Assembly (NCBI GenBank): GCA_009829735.1
Contig: CM020618.1
Location: 42,422,878-42,486,877, forward strand
DNA length: 64,000 nt
Reading direction: 5' to 3'
Source of the DNA: Pyropia yezoensis
Lineage: Eukaryota > Rhodophyta > Bangiophyceae > Bangiales > Bangiaceae
Shown: positions 31,694 to 44,249 of the stretch, piece after piece
Layout: the number at the start of each line of letters is the position of its first letter
How positions within the stretch are numbered: position 1 is the stretch's first letter
Notes under the pieces: model-generated
Told to the model about the DNA's origin: nothing
Database searches by the model: none
Seen by the model: only the letters and a program-made list of their open reading frames with translations
Made by a program: the position numbers and the translations under genes

Positions 31694-32162
31694 TGTGGCA
31701 GTATTGACCCCCAGGTAGGGGGGCAACACGTGCCATGCAAGGGGCGGCAGGCCACTAGCCTGATCCGTTCCTCCCCCTGCATTTGGGTCCATATTCCCTA
31801 AGTTTGGGATAGTTAGCTTAGTAGTAAATCCAACTTGGATTTGAGGGTTCTCTGCATTTATCGTCTTGAATTTTCGTGTGGCCCGGTGGGCAGGTGCTGG
31901 GGTGGGAGATCCTGAGTGGCGAGATTGTGAGTGGACCCTGGGGGGATAAGGGGAGGGACAGCGGGGCTTGGCCCTGCGTCCCCGTCCCGACCAAGAAACT
32001 GTTGGACCACACACCATCCTCTTGTTTGTCCGTGGGGGGTTTGCCCCACAACAGGGACAGAGTGTGTGCGACTTGCACTTCTTCCGGTTCCCCCGACACG
32101 GGAGGCAGCCCTAGCACACCGCCCCAACTTGGGTGCCGTGTGTGCTTGTGGTTTTTGCCACA
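31694..32162 (+). repeat. 3' LTR of element B
   Basis: 469 bp. Preceded by a purine tract (31681-31693) and followed by GTCTT. It differs from the 5' LTR at about four bases. Confidence 0.9.
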
Positions 32163-32167
32163 GTCTT

Positions 32168-33551
32168 CCGGTCGGTTCTTACTCCGGAACGTTATCGTTT
32201 GGAGGACCGATCTACCACCGTATCGGAATCGATGCGTATTACGTCGCACCGAGCGATTCGCTCTATGCAGACCCTTATGAAGGGAGTCTCTATGTTCGGG
32301 GGCCCCAACGGACGCCCGTTGGCAGTCATCGGCTTCTTGACTAGCTTCAAGGCAGCCGCGGACAAGGCGCTCGTCAACGAGGGGCTGGCCCTGGAGATCC
32401 TCCCGTTCTTTGTTGATGAACGGGTGCGAGGCATTCTTCGCCAGGCATCCCCGATGCCGGGAATGAGGGTCGCGGCCACCCTCATGGATTACCGTGGGAT
32501 TCTCAAGGAGCTGCTGAGCAGTTACCTCAGTGAGGACAAGTGCGAGGACCACTATCGGGCCCTTCGCACTGCCACCGCCCAGTCCTGGGAGGATGAAGAG
32601 ATGTTTGGACGCCGGAACCAAGAGCTCGACTACGAGCTGGGGAAGCTCCTCGGTGAAGGGGAACTACGGGCCATCCTGTTCGCAGGAGTACCCAACTACG
32701 TGCGGATATCCGCACGGGGGGCCAATACGACCCGGACGAACTTCAGTCGACTGATGCATATGTGCAAGTCCCTAGGGGACGCCTACCGGGTTCTACACCC
32801 GGAATGTGCCTTGGCCCCGAAGCCCAAGGGTGAGGGAGGCAAGCCCAGTCTTACCCCGGTACCGAGGCAAGAGAAGGTGGAATGTAAGGCCGCACCAGTA
32901 CTGGTGGCGACCGAACAAACCCCTACGGGCGAGGATGAACCTCTAGTTGACCATCAGGGCCACCTGTTCCTACCGGCGACGCCGGTGATTGATGAGCACG
33001 GTACGGTAGCGTACATTGCTCCGGCGGGGACCCAGTTCCAGGTCAGCGAGGGCACGGGACGTCGCGTCCCGTACGTACGGACTACGGGGTACTCCCCGGT
33101 GACGGGTAACCCTCACCAACCCTTGCCAACATGGGCGGTGCGCACGGAGGCACCCCCGCAGATTGCGGGCCGACCCAACCGGTTGGGGGAGTCCATGTTC
33201 CGGTTGACCCAAGGACCCAAGGCCTACCAGGGAGCAGGCACTCGGGCGCCTGAGGGAGGCAACCGCAGCTACGGGGCTACCCCGATGCGAACTCAAGGGG
33301 GGACCGGCACGTCCGGATGTATGTTGTGTGGGGATCCCCAACACTTGGTGTCTTCCTGCCCACTCATCCCCGAGGAGTCTCGGCGGGCAGCGGCGCAACG
33401 CAAGGCATCCACCGGGGGGTATCCCACCAGAGCACCCGGACCCGCACCGGGTAGGCAGCCAGCTCCGGGTGGAGTACTGGCCGTCGAGGAGGCACCTCCT
33501 CAGCCGGATGTCCCGGCGGACAGCACCCTACGAAGGGCGGGAAACGAGTAA
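32168..33551 (+). CDS. gag: Element A gag, 3' segment
   Basis: Continues the gag frame of 22213-23012 across the element B insertion. It holds the capsid-like core (MKGVSMFGGPNGRPLAVIGF through YVRISARGAN), a Pro/Gly-rich linker and one CCHC knuckle (CMLCGDPQHLVSSC, nt about 33319). It ends Ala-Gly-Asn-Glu-stop at 33549. This segment has no internal stop. Confidence 0.85.
33539..33545 (+). promoter_or_regulatory. -1 ribosomal frameshift heptamer, element A gag-pol
   Basis: G GGA AAC in the gag frame, then GAG TAA. The -1 frame GGG AAA CGA GTA AGA is open and passes in frame through the pol ATG at 33560. Confidence 0.7.
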
Positions 33552-33559
33552 GAGGAAGG

Positions 33560-36500
33560 ATGACCGGGGGGCGCTGGGGTAACCCAAGCAAGCCACCCCG
33601 GAGTACCGCGGGGAAAGCCCCACGGAGAGCGCGGTTGAGCCGACGCCGCATCAACCCCCGGGTACACCTTCCGGCCCCGACGACACGGCGTCAGGGGATT
33701 GATGACCAACCTCCAAGGTTGGGAGGAGAGGACGGGAAGCCCCGTCACGTTGAACCAGCCAAGGGCCCTGTCCAGGATGCCCGAGGAACACCGGGTATCG
33801 GTGTAGGACATGTGCTGTTCACCTTGGAGAACTTCAAGGTGTCAGCCACACTGGGGGCTGACCCCCAGTCGACACGATCGTACTACCCTGTACTGGATAC
33901 AGGGGCTGGACCCAACCTTATCCGGAAGGATACCCTCCCGGACAAGTGGCTTCCGCGAGTCAGAGTGACTCGGGGACCCACCATCAAGGACGCGAATGGT
34001 CGCCTCATTCGTACGACCGCAGCGATGTCGCTGCGGGTTACCATCGGGGAACTCACCACGGCAGTCGACTTCCTGGTGTGTGAGACCCTATCGGTGCCCT
34101 GCATATTGGGATGCACCTTCATCAACGTTCACGTTGATGCAATCCGGCCGGGCCGGAGGACCGTCGAGCTGCAAGAGGCCGACGGGACGAAGCGAGGACA
34201 TACGGCTATCGTCAGGGACCTGACGCTACAAGGGAGCCACGTTAACGTGGCTGAGGTGTACGCAAGCGTCGAGCCGAAGACACTTCGGTTGGCCAAGCGA
34301 ACTCGCTTTGAGCCGTTGTCGGAGACAGTCCTCCCGGTTAACTGTGACCTCGCAGGCATCTGCAGAGTCCGGTCCAACCTGCGGACGTACAAGCGCCATG
34401 GGTTGACCATGGCCAACGGTCTCATAGACCTCCCAGCAGGAGGGTCGTCCCTCCTAGTGATGGCGAACTATCGCCGTAAGGCAGTTACCCTCCCGAAGGG
34501 AACTATCCTCGGGATTGCCGAACTCTACGAAGGAGATATCCTTACCACTGACAAGGAAGGTCAAGTGGAACCACTTGAGGTACTGGCGGCCGCCGAGACC
34601 ACTGAGCGACAGCAACCCGATGACGGGAAGCGTAGCCCATCGGCGGCTCCGGCGGACAGGCCACCAAAGGACCAAGAAGCCTTGAAGGCACTGGCCGAGG
34701 CTGACCTCGACCACCTTCCCCCTTTGGTAGCCGAAGGGGTACGACGAATGCTAAGAAAGCATGACGTCATGTGGACAGGCGGGGCCTTGGGTACCATTGG
34801 GGCAACCCAACATCGTATTGACCTGGTACCAGGCGCACGCCCCGCCCGGTCACAACCGCACCGAGCGGGACCTATGCAACGGGAGATCGTTGATGGAGAA
34901 GTGAAGAGGATGAGCGAAGCGAAGGTGATACGACCTTCGATGTCGGAGTGGGGTGCCCCAGTCGTTATCGTACCGATGAAGGATCAAACCCCTCGGTTTT
35001 GCATCGATTATCGACGCCTCAACTTGGTTACCAAGAAAGACTCATACCCTTTTCCAAGGATGGATGAATGCATCGACTCCCTGGGGGAAGCTACGGTGTT
35101 TACCACCATCGACTGCAATGCCGGATACTGGCAGATCCCGGTGACGGACGAGGATATCCCCAAGACGGCATTCGTCTGTCACAGTGGAGTGTACGAGTTC
35201 CTAAGGATGCCCTTCGGATTGTCCAACGCCCCCGCTACATTCCAGCGGGCTATCGACATTATACTGTCGGGGGTGAAGTGGCGTTACTGCCGAGTCTACC
35301 TTGATGACGTCATCCTCTTCTCGCGGAACATGGATGACCATGTGCAACATGTTGACGAGGTACTCACCCTCTTGAGGGACGCCGGGGTAACCCTGCGTCT
35401 GAAGAAGTGCGCCTTCTTCCAACAGACGGTCGAGTATCTGGGTCACCAGATAACCCCTGGTAAACTAGGGGTACTCGAAGCCAATACCCGGGCACTCCGG
35501 GATGCCCGGTTCCCTAACACCCAGACACAGCTCAAGAGCTTTCTGGGAATGTGCAACGTATACCGACGGTTCGTCAAGGACTTCGCTCGGATAGCCAAAC
35601 CGTTAACGGTTCTTACGAGCAGTACCTTGCCCAAGGTACTCCAACCCCCTTCGCCTAGCGAAGAGGAGGCATTCGAGTCGCTGAAGCGAGCCCTACTATC
35701 CCCACCCGTCCTTGCGTTACCGCACAGACGGGGGACCTTCGTCATCGATGTCGATGCGTGTGATACACAAGTGGGATGCACCCTGTTACAGGGAGAGACG
35801 GTGATCGGTTCCGATAACGTTATCCCGGACCTACGTCCGGTAGGGTACTTCAGCCGGACACTCAACCCGGCTGAGCGTAACTATAGTGCCACCGAGCGTG
35901 AATGCCTCGGAGTTATATGGGCAGTGCAACTGCTCCGTCCATACCTGGAGGGCTCCAGGTTCATCGTGAGGTCCGACCACGAACCCCTACGATGGCTCCT
36001 CAACCTTGGTGACAAGGATTCCGATAGCCATGGGAGGCTAGCCCGATGGAGGCTGAAGATGGCCGAGCACGACTACCGTACCGTGTATAAGGCTGGGTCA
36101 ACCCACCATCTCGGAGACGCATTGTCTCGCCTCGACACCCCGAGCGGGGATACCCGCCCTGTGGACGAGGACATCCCGGTGGTACCGGTGTGCATGGTGG
36201 GTAATGCTACCCAGGGTATGGTTGACCATACCATGGCACACCTTGCGTGCCCATTGACCCTCGCGGACTTCCGCGAGGCACAGGCCAATGACGATGACTG
36301 TAAACGCCATCGTGCTAACCTCCTGGCCGGTACGGCCGGCATCTTCTCCGAGAACGAAGACGGACTCATATACCGGCGGGCACCCGCCGATGGACGACAT
36401 CAAGTCGTGGTTCCCGTGTCCTTACGACAAGCCGTCATGGAACGAGAACACGAGAACCCTACAGCCGGACATCCGGGGGGTTCACGTATGTTCGCAGCAA

Positions 36501-37136
36501 TGCGAAGGTTCTTCTACTGGACAGCAATGGCCGTCGACGTGGTCGACCACGTAAGGGGATGCCACCCCTGTGCACGTAACCGCATGAGTCTACATAGGCA
36601 GGCATCTGCCATGAAGCTATTCCCACCCGATGGGCCCAACGAGCAAGTCGCTATCGACATACTCGGGCCACTTCCCGTAACGGAAGAAGGGAACAGGTAC
36701 ATCCTGGTCATGTCTGACCGCTTTACTAAGCTGTCACGAGCGGCAGCCATCCCGAATGATACGGCATACACGATTATGAACGCAGTGGTTGACCACTGGA
36801 TCAGTGCATACGGAGTCATGAAGCAACTACTCTCCGACAACGGAGCAAACCTTACGTCAGCATTCTGCACTAAGGTCCTGGGCATGTTCGGCATCGAACC
36901 ACGTCGGGCATCCGACTACCACCCGCAAACCAACGGGCAGGTGGAGCGGTTCAACCGCACCATCGTCAAGATGCTACAATGCTACGTGGCCGAGCACACA
37001 AACACTTGGGACAGGCTTCTGTCCGTACTCACCCTGGCATACAATGCCAGGCAACATCGGAGCACGAACATCGCTCCGCTGGAGTGGGTCATGCCACTAG
37101 GCGTCGGTAACCTGACGCTGCCACCAGGCAGGTGCA
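33560..37136 (+). CDS. pol: Element A pol, protease to integrase core (interrupted by element C)
   Basis: Open from the frameshift site to the insertion of element C with no stop. Protease VLDTGAGPNLI (Asp near residue 113 from 33560). Reverse transcriptase FCIDYRRLN (about 482), TIDCNAGYWQIP and YLDDVILFS (about 582). RNase H VIDVDAC (about 730) and TERECLGVIWA. Integrase zinc finger (ending HPCARN) and DDE residues in AIDILGPLPV (about 1033), LSDNGAN (about 1093) and NGQVERFNR (about 1128). The frame is completed by 52921-53510 after one copy of GTGCA, for about 1388 residues. All catalytic residues are present, so A was probably competent before C inserted. Confidence 0.9.
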
Positions 37137-37707
37137 TGTGGTATAAAACTCGATCCTCTCAGACACGTGTCTATATCCCTCGGGGGAAAGGGACAGGTAA
37201 CATAGAAAGGGGAACTACGAGAATGGTATGCCTGTTGCCTCACGTGCCTGCTCGCAGAGCAAACAGATACGCACGGTAGTGCACACGGGGAAGAGGAAAG
37301 CAAACGCGCAGTTGTCTTTTTCCTGAGGGCGCGGGCCAAGGGCGCCTCGCTGTCCCTCTTAACGTGCATCTGGGGGAGCCTCGGCACGTTGGCCAGGTAG
37401 CCCCCCCATAACCCCGAGTGGCCCCGACCCGAGTCTAACCTCGTCAGGTCGGGGGCCACTATCACTACTAATTCTATTCCCACTCACTAATCTCACACTC
37501 AAATTCTCTCAAATCAAGTCCCTCACAAGTCTGCAAAAACCCATCAGCAATCCCTCTCTCACGTGTCGATAGCGTAGTCCACCGCATCCCAGTGCCGGGC
37601 ACGGGCCACGGCCGCCAACCATCACCACACGGCGGGCGTGTTCTGGCACCTGGTGCCCTCTGGTTGTAGTCCCGGGTCGGCGCCAAGTCGGGGCCAGGGA
37701 TGCTACA
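37137..37707 (-). repeat. 3' LTR of element C
   Basis: 571 bp. On the minus strand it runs from TGTAGCATCCC to TTTTATACCACA. It differs from the other LTR only at the third base from its minus-strand end. On the plus strand the LTR begins TGTGGTATAAAA, so an antisense TATA box sits a few bases from its edge and points toward the antisense ORF. Confidence 0.9.
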
Positions 37708-37891
37708 TAGCTCCCTCCCTAGTCCGGCACGTCCTCGGGCCGAACCAGGTGCCACCGTGCACAGCCTCGAGCACGTCCACACCGGTGCCGAGGTCGAGCG
37801 TCTTCACCCTGGTCACGATCACCTGCTCCGGTTCTCTGCCCCCCTTCTCTCCTTCACCTTGGTCCTCGCGTTCCCCCGGAGTCTGGACGTC

Positions 37892-40009
37892 ATGTCCAGT
37901 TCCGAGATCCAAGCTGGGCCCGTGGTTCCGGCGGCGAGTGTTGCGGAGGAGAACTCGGGTAGTCGCGCCCCTCTCCTGCCTCCGGTTCCTCGGGTGTCGA
38001 TGTCGGCGCCGGTCGCCACGGCGGGGACGGATCGGGTTCCCCCGGCTTCTGTGATGCACCCGGTCGAGACCCCCCCGGTGGGTCTCCCGGAGATGCTTCT
38101 TGGGCAGGACCCTCTGGCGGCCCGGCGTTACTCCACGGTGGTCGGCAACGCCGGCGCGGCGCAGTGCCAGCAGGATTGCTTGGACCTCTGGCGCAAGGAA
38201 CTCCAGCGCGGGGTCTTGACAGAGATGGATAAGGCTCGTCTTCACACGGCGGACCAGATGCGCCTGGCACAAGACCGCTCCCAGAGCTTCTCGGGTTCCT
38301 CTTGGGTTGCTCGTCTGGAGGATCTCCCCTTCGCGCTGGTGCTGGATCTGCCCTTGACCGAGCGTCGCGTGTCCGCGTCCGTTCTCCGGTGGCCGGAGGA
38401 GGAAGGGTACGTCCACCGGGCGCTCAAGGTCTGGGACGAGGCGCTCAAGGGGTCGGGGAGCCTGAACTGCGACCCCCGTCCGAGCATGGTCGCTCTGGAG
38501 CCGCCTTTCCTGACCCGGAAGTACTCCAAGTTGTCACCGGCACGGGAGCAAGGCGAGCGACGCGGCCGTCAGCGTGACTTCCTCGTGAGCTGCAACCATC
38601 AGGAGTTCTGGAAGCTGGATAAGGCTAACCGGGCGGCGTACTACCCCAAGATCATCCCGCAGCAGCAGGAAGTCGAGATCCCGGTCGGGTTTGCTCCTTC
38701 CAGCATCCCCTTCACCTGGTACTTCTTGGACGCCTTGACTCAGGCGTCGATCAAGGGCTTTTTCCACTCGATCCCGTACATGATGTACACGTCCGAGATG
38801 ACAGTCTTGGCGGCCAACCACTGGCTTCACGAGGTCTTGGTGTCCAACCGGCTTTGGTTTCTCCCTGACCTCCTGATGGTCTGGATTGTCGACAAGTTGA
38901 CCGTCGACTTCCTGTGCAGCCAGGACGAAGAGTACAAAGGGCTCTTCCAGGCGATGATTGACTTCCGGCGTCTGGTGCCGGTGCATGACCGGAACTTCTT
39001 GAACGCGATTGCCGACCAGAACCGCCCGCGTCGGGATGGCTTCGGTTGGGCGCAGGTGGTCTACCAGTCTTCTCCGGCCAAGGTGCAGCTGGCGACGCCG
39101 CTTCCGGCGTGGCCGCAGCTAGGTAGCTTTCCTGCCCCGGGCGCCCTTGATCTTCTGCCAGTTGGGCCGCCGGTGCAGGAGTCGGGATGGGCCGCGGCGG
39201 TCGGTCAGGCGTCTGCGGCGGCTCCGCTTCCTCCTGTTGCACCTGTCGCCCCGGTGGCCTCGCCTGAACCGTCGCCGGCGCGTTCACGCCCTGTTCCGGC
39301 TGTGCCGGTACTTCAAGCTCCTCCGGCACCGCGCCTGTCTGCGGCGAGTCGGGGGGTGACCGTGCGGTCGCTTACCACTCCGGCCGCTCCGCCTCGGACG
39401 CCTTCTTCCAACGCCGGCGGCGCTGTGCCTCCGCTGGAGTTGGGTACTCCGGTTTCGGGGGCCGTTGTGGACCGTCCGGTGGTGTCATCCTCGGGGCGGT
39501 TCGAGATTTCGGCGCCGACTCTGCGCCTTACCCGCTTCCGGGTGCCTGACTGGTACCTGAACCAAGGTGGCCCGACATGCGACCAGTACGACGTCGGGAT
39601 GATTGAAGACTAGCTGGGTCGTCTTCCGGTGCAGGTTGAGGGCGTCGGGTCTTCCCTGGTGCTGGGCACTTACGCCAGCGTCGTGAACAACGTGGTTGAC
39701 CGGGTGCTTACTTGCGCGGACAGCGGCCAGATGTCGAACAGCCCGGTGGTTGGCGAACTTCTGGCGACCTTGACGCGGCATGGCTTGGCCCAGCAGTGGT
39801 CAGAAACCTTCATTGGCTTCCAGGGGCGCCGACGGGCATATCTGGATGAGCGGGAGCCCCCGGCAACTACCGGTACTACTCCGATGGCGTCATACCGGGA
39901 TGTACCGCGTCCACCGCACTACGTCATCCCGTCTTTCTCCGGTTCCCGTCGTGCCGCGGAGGCAGCGCTGGAGGACACTCCCGCGGCTCAGCGTCCGCGC
40001 CGGGAGTAG
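37892..40009 (+). pseudogene. Element C antisense ORF (conserved unknown protein, one TAG)
   Basis: Antisense to the gag-pol of C, convergent with pol (145 bp apart). The first good ATG is 37892 (MSSSEIQAG); the frame is also open further left into the LTR. Residues about 258-365 carry the shared core: AAYYPKIIP, VEIPVGF, then NRLWFLPDLLMVW and two helices ending FRRLVPV. A Pro/Ala-rich linker follows. A TAG at 39611-39613 (residue 574) interrupts the frame. The same frame continues for 132 codons that hold a second segment resembling the end of the A protein (LTRHGLAQQWSETF versus VIDRQDIADRWSTEV). The TAG is therefore likely a nonsense change or readthrough codon in a longer protein of about 705 residues. 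Confidence 0.7.
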
Positions 40010-40154
40010 TAGTTGGAGGCAAGGAGGGTGAGGGTCTTGGGAGAAGCGAGGAGGGAAGAGGCGGAGAGAAGGGTTGCCCGAGCGGGTGCTTGTTTTCCTT
40101 GATTGTTCCATGCTTGTATTGCGTGTTCTCCTTGATATACCCGTTCCCTTCTTC

Positions 40155-43100
40155 TCAATCCTCTTGTTCCGCATCCGTTGCGGATGAACTCGGCTCGTCC
40201 CGAGGGTCTTGGTTGGCCCCATCCTCTTGGTCCTCCTCCGAGTCCGACTCCAGAATCTTGCCGGCTCTGGCCACTGGAGTGCCCTCTATCCCGTTCCGTC
40301 GCGTGTAGGCACAGACATCCGCGATGGGTAGCCGGTTTGAGGGTTCCCAGGTATCATCTGCCGGGTTAAAACCGAACCAGCGTACTCGCAGGTACAGGCG
40401 TCCGTCTCTCCAGGCATGGTCCACAAACTTGACGTAGACATATTCCCGACCTTCTTCTTGGGATAGCCAGGGTACTGCGGCCCGCTTGCGCCGGGTCAAG
40501 TCCCGTTGGCTTGGCGGTGGAGCTCGGGTGACATGGTCGCTGCTCACGCGGTACGGGGAGCCATCCACGTCTAGAAGAAAGGTCCAACCGTCCGTATTCA
40601 GGATCTCATAAGGTCCATCCGTCTTCGAGTCCAGCTTCCCCCGGGTCTTGCTATGGTTGTCCACAAAAACCCAGTCGCCACCACCCAGTTCCTTGTTCTT
40701 TTCCCGAAGGCCCTTGTCATAGCCCCGCTTGTATCGCTCCTGGGTCTTCGAGATTCACTCCTTGACTCTTGGGAGCAGGAGCTTCAGTTGTTCCAGGAAC
40801 TCATCCTTTGCCTTGGGACCTGACTTCAGTGCAGGCTGGAGACCGTCTGGTATTCTTTCCAGGAAGAAGTTGGTCAGCCGCCTTGGGGTGACAAAGTCGA
40901 GTGGAGCGACTCCCGTTGTCCGGTGAACTCGGGAGTTGTAGGCTAGAGTGAGGACAGCCAGGAGCTCGTCCCAGTCTTCTTGGTGCTCCTCCACGTAGTG
41001 CCGTAGCATGTCCACTAGGGTCCCGTTGAATCGTTCCACCTGGCCGTTCGTTTGCGGGTGGTACGTCGTGGTGTACAAGTTCTTGATGCCCATCAGGTCA
41101 CAGAGTCCTTGGAAGAACAGGGATGCAAACTGGGGACCATTGTCGGTTAAGACGGAGTCTGGAGGGCCGTAGGCAGCTATCCAGTACTCGCAGAAGGCTG
41201 ACGTGACATCCAGAGCCGTGATGGTCCTCAGCGGGATTGCTCGAGTGAACTTGGAGAACCGGTCACAAATGATGAGCAGGTATATGTTGCCACTGGATGT
41301 TTCAGGTAGGGGCCCCAGGATGTCCATGCTTAAGCTTGCAAAGGGCTCCGCCGCAGGGAATAGGCGTAGCTTAGAAGTCTTCTTCCTCTGGGACAACCGG
41401 TTCCTTGCACACGAAACACAAGCCTCCAGGTACTTATGGACGTCACTGGCCATGGTTTCCCAGTAATAGTGTCGTCTCATGGAAGCATACATCCGATTGA
41501 TACCAGGATGTCCGGCCTGGGGAGACGAGTGCTCCAGGCGTAGGATGTCAGCTCGTAGGCCCCGGGGTACGTAGACTTGAGTGGCCCCATCGAAGGGTGA
41601 TACCCGTACTAGGAGTCCGTCCGTAGACTCGGAGAAACGACTGTTCCGGTTCAGGTCCATTTGGTGGCGAAGCTCCAAGCATTGAGGATCCGTCAGTTGG
41701 GCCTCCAGCATCCGGTGAATGGTCACCGGTTGATGAGCTTCAGGTGTCTCATACAGGGGAGCGTGCCAGCCACGTCCGACATTCGGGAGGATGAAGCAAG
41801 GTATTTCCTCCGGGATAGGACCGGTATCGGCTGCAGGAGTCCCCAGCCGGGACATGGTGTCGGCGCAGTGGTGCTCCCTCCCTGCTCTGGTGCACACCTT
41901 GTACTTGAACTCCGAAAGGCGTAGGCGCCACCGGGCGACCCTTCCTTGACTGCTGTCCATGCATAGCAGCCACCTTAGACTGGCGTGATCCGTCCGGATG
42001 AGGAACTCTTGTTCTTCAAGATATGGCCGTAACAGGAAGCAAGCCCAGACGACTCCCAAGCACTCGCGCTCCGTCGTGGAATAGTTCTTCTCGGCTGGAG
42101 TCAAGACGCGACTGTAGTAGCCTATCGGGAGGAAGTGCCCATCAGGTTGCTGCTGGAGTAGTGAGCACCCCACCTGGACGCCACAGGCATCAGTCTCCAG
42201 AACAAACTGGCCCTCCCGCTTGGGTAACGCCAGTACTGGAGTGGTGGTCAGGCGCTTCTTGAGCTCTTCGAAGGCCGCGGTCTGCTTCTCGTCGAACACC
42301 GGGAGTTGTGCGGGAAGCTTCTTGCTGGTAAGCTTGGTCAATGGCCGGGCAATCAGAGCATAGTCCCGTACGAACCGGCGATAGACGTTGCACATACCCA
42401 GGAAGCTCTTGAGTTCCGTCTGGGTTTTGGGTTGCCGTGCATGCCGGAGGGCCTTGATGTTCTTCTCATTGACTCGGAGCTCCCCCGGACTCAGCACATG
42501 CCCCAGATACTCCACCTCAGTCTCAAACAGGTGGCACTTCTCGGCCTTGGGGGTAACTCCAGCCTTGGACAGGAGGGCCAGGACCTCCCGAAGGTGCTCC
42601 AGGTGTTCCGCTGGGGTCTTGGAGAAAACGATAATGTCGTCCAGGTAGACCAAACATGTTCTCCACCTTAGCCCGGACAGGATGATGTCGATGGCTCTTT
42701 GGAAGGTTGCCGGAGCATTGGTGAGACCAAAAGGAAGACGCTTGCACCGGAATAGTCCCAGGTGGCACGTGAAGGTAGTCTTGTCCTTGTCCTCGTCAGC
42801 CAGAGGGATCTGCCTGTACCCGGCATTACAATCCAGCGTCGAGAAGAGGGTGGCATCACCAAGAAAGTCGAGGCAATCATCCATCCGGGGTATCGGGTAT
42901 AAGTCCTTGACTGTCATCTCGTTCAGGCGCCGGTAGTAAACGCAGAAACGGAAGTGACCGCCGGTTTTCGGGACGACTACCACCGGGAAAGCCCACTCGC
43001 CATCAGACGGCTCAATAACATCCATCTTGAGCATCTTGTTAACCTGCTTTTCAATCTCATCCCGGCGATGAGGTCCAGCCCGACATGGTTGCATGTGCAC

Positions 43101-44249
43101 TGGCTTAGCTTCCGGCTTGAGTTGAATCCGGTGTAGAGTGGCGTCCATCTTGCCCAGCTCTCCCGACCACAGGTGCCGATATTCCTGGAGAAGCTTCTCC
43201 AGCGCCTCCTTCAAGTCGGGAAGGAGATTTTCTTGCTTGACCTTCGGCATCCCGGGTGGTGCTTGTTCGGGTTTCGGAGTAGCGCTGCCAGCCTGCTCTT
43301 GTTTCGGAGGTACGTCTAAGGCCGTCAAGTTGGATGCCAGTTCTTGTTGCAGGTTCAGGAGGTCTTCCTTGCTCATAGCACGGGCGGATCCCCGGTAAGG
43401 CTCTGCTGTACCAACTCGGGTGCCCTTGGCGAGGGTTATTGGCTTCCGGCTCACGTTGACGATTAGCACCGAGAACGGGGTGTGCCTTTCTACCTTCTTG
43501 TGATGTCCGTGGGCCAAGTATAACCGGTGTTTCGCCAGAAATTCCTTACGTCCGTAGATCAGGCATTGACCTGCAATCCGGGTCGTTACTTGAACCTTGG
43601 TCTCCGAGCGAGGAGGTAGGAGCACCGGTTTGAAGAGATTCAAGGTAGAGGGTGGGATGCGTTCCCTCTTGCTCTTGGCTACACGAACCTTGGCGTCTAG
43701 ATGCTCCAATACCGGTGACACAAACCCATGGTTGAACTGGACCTTCCCTTCTCCGGGTAGGATGCTCTTGACATGCTGCTTCTGGAAGTCCCAGCCTAGG
43801 ATGAGGGGGACTGGTAGGGTCTTGACTACTAGAAAGGGAAAAAGCATTGGTTCATTGTTGACATAGATGGCGACAGGAAGACGGCCAAGCGGTCGTAGGG
43901 TTTGACCCGAAACGTCGACGATATGGGTCCGGGTAGGCGCTCTCCAGGCATGTCGACGCCAGCCCGGAGGTAACAGGTTCTCAGTGATGAAGCTTGGTCC
44001 AGCTCCCGTGTCAACCACCGGCGTAACAGCTTGGGGGAGGCTATCCCCCACACGCATACGAGCATTAATCTTGAGGTTTTCTTTACGCAGGACGAGCAAT
44101 GTCCCCTTGAACAAACAGGGTGTCCAGGCGGCTACCGGTTGAGCGGGTAACTGCCGTCCCTTCTCCCGGCACGCAAGGGGAGAACAGGTAGAAGTACCCT
44201 GCCGTCGGAGATTCGGGACGACACTTGGGGAGAGCGCCTGCCCTACTCG
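40155..44249 (-). pseudogene. pol: Element C pol, first copy (TGA before chromodomain)
   Basis: Open in the -1 frame from the gag heptamer. Protease VVDTGAGPSFI, reverse transcriptase with TLDCNAGYRQIP and YLDDIIVFS, RNase H VLETDACGVQVG, and integrase with MDILGPLPE, LTDNGPQFAS and NGQVERFNG. A TGA at 40755-40757 falls in the KxxQxRYKR segment, and the same frame then continues to 40155. That continuation carries the GPY-like part (DGPYEILNTDGWTF) and a chromodomain-like module (LYLRVRWFGFNPADDTWEP). The usually invariant Asp of FCVDYRxLN is Tyr here (VYYR, nt about 42935), which is not the catalytic Asp but is unusual. Confidence 0.85.

Larger units (their letters stand above)
23013..32162 (+). 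mobile_element. Ty3/gypsy element B (chromovirus-like), inserted in gag of A
   Basis: 9150 bp with 469-bp LTRs and perfect 5-bp target duplications GTCTT (23008-23012 and 32163-32167). Order: LTR, PBS, gag, pol (broken), antisense ORF, purine tract GAGGAGAGGGGAG, LTR. The LTRs differ at about four positions, giving under 1% divergence, so it is younger than A. Its pol carries an in-frame TGA and an internal deletion, so this copy is non-autonomous, although its gag and antisense ORF are intact. Confidence 0.9.
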
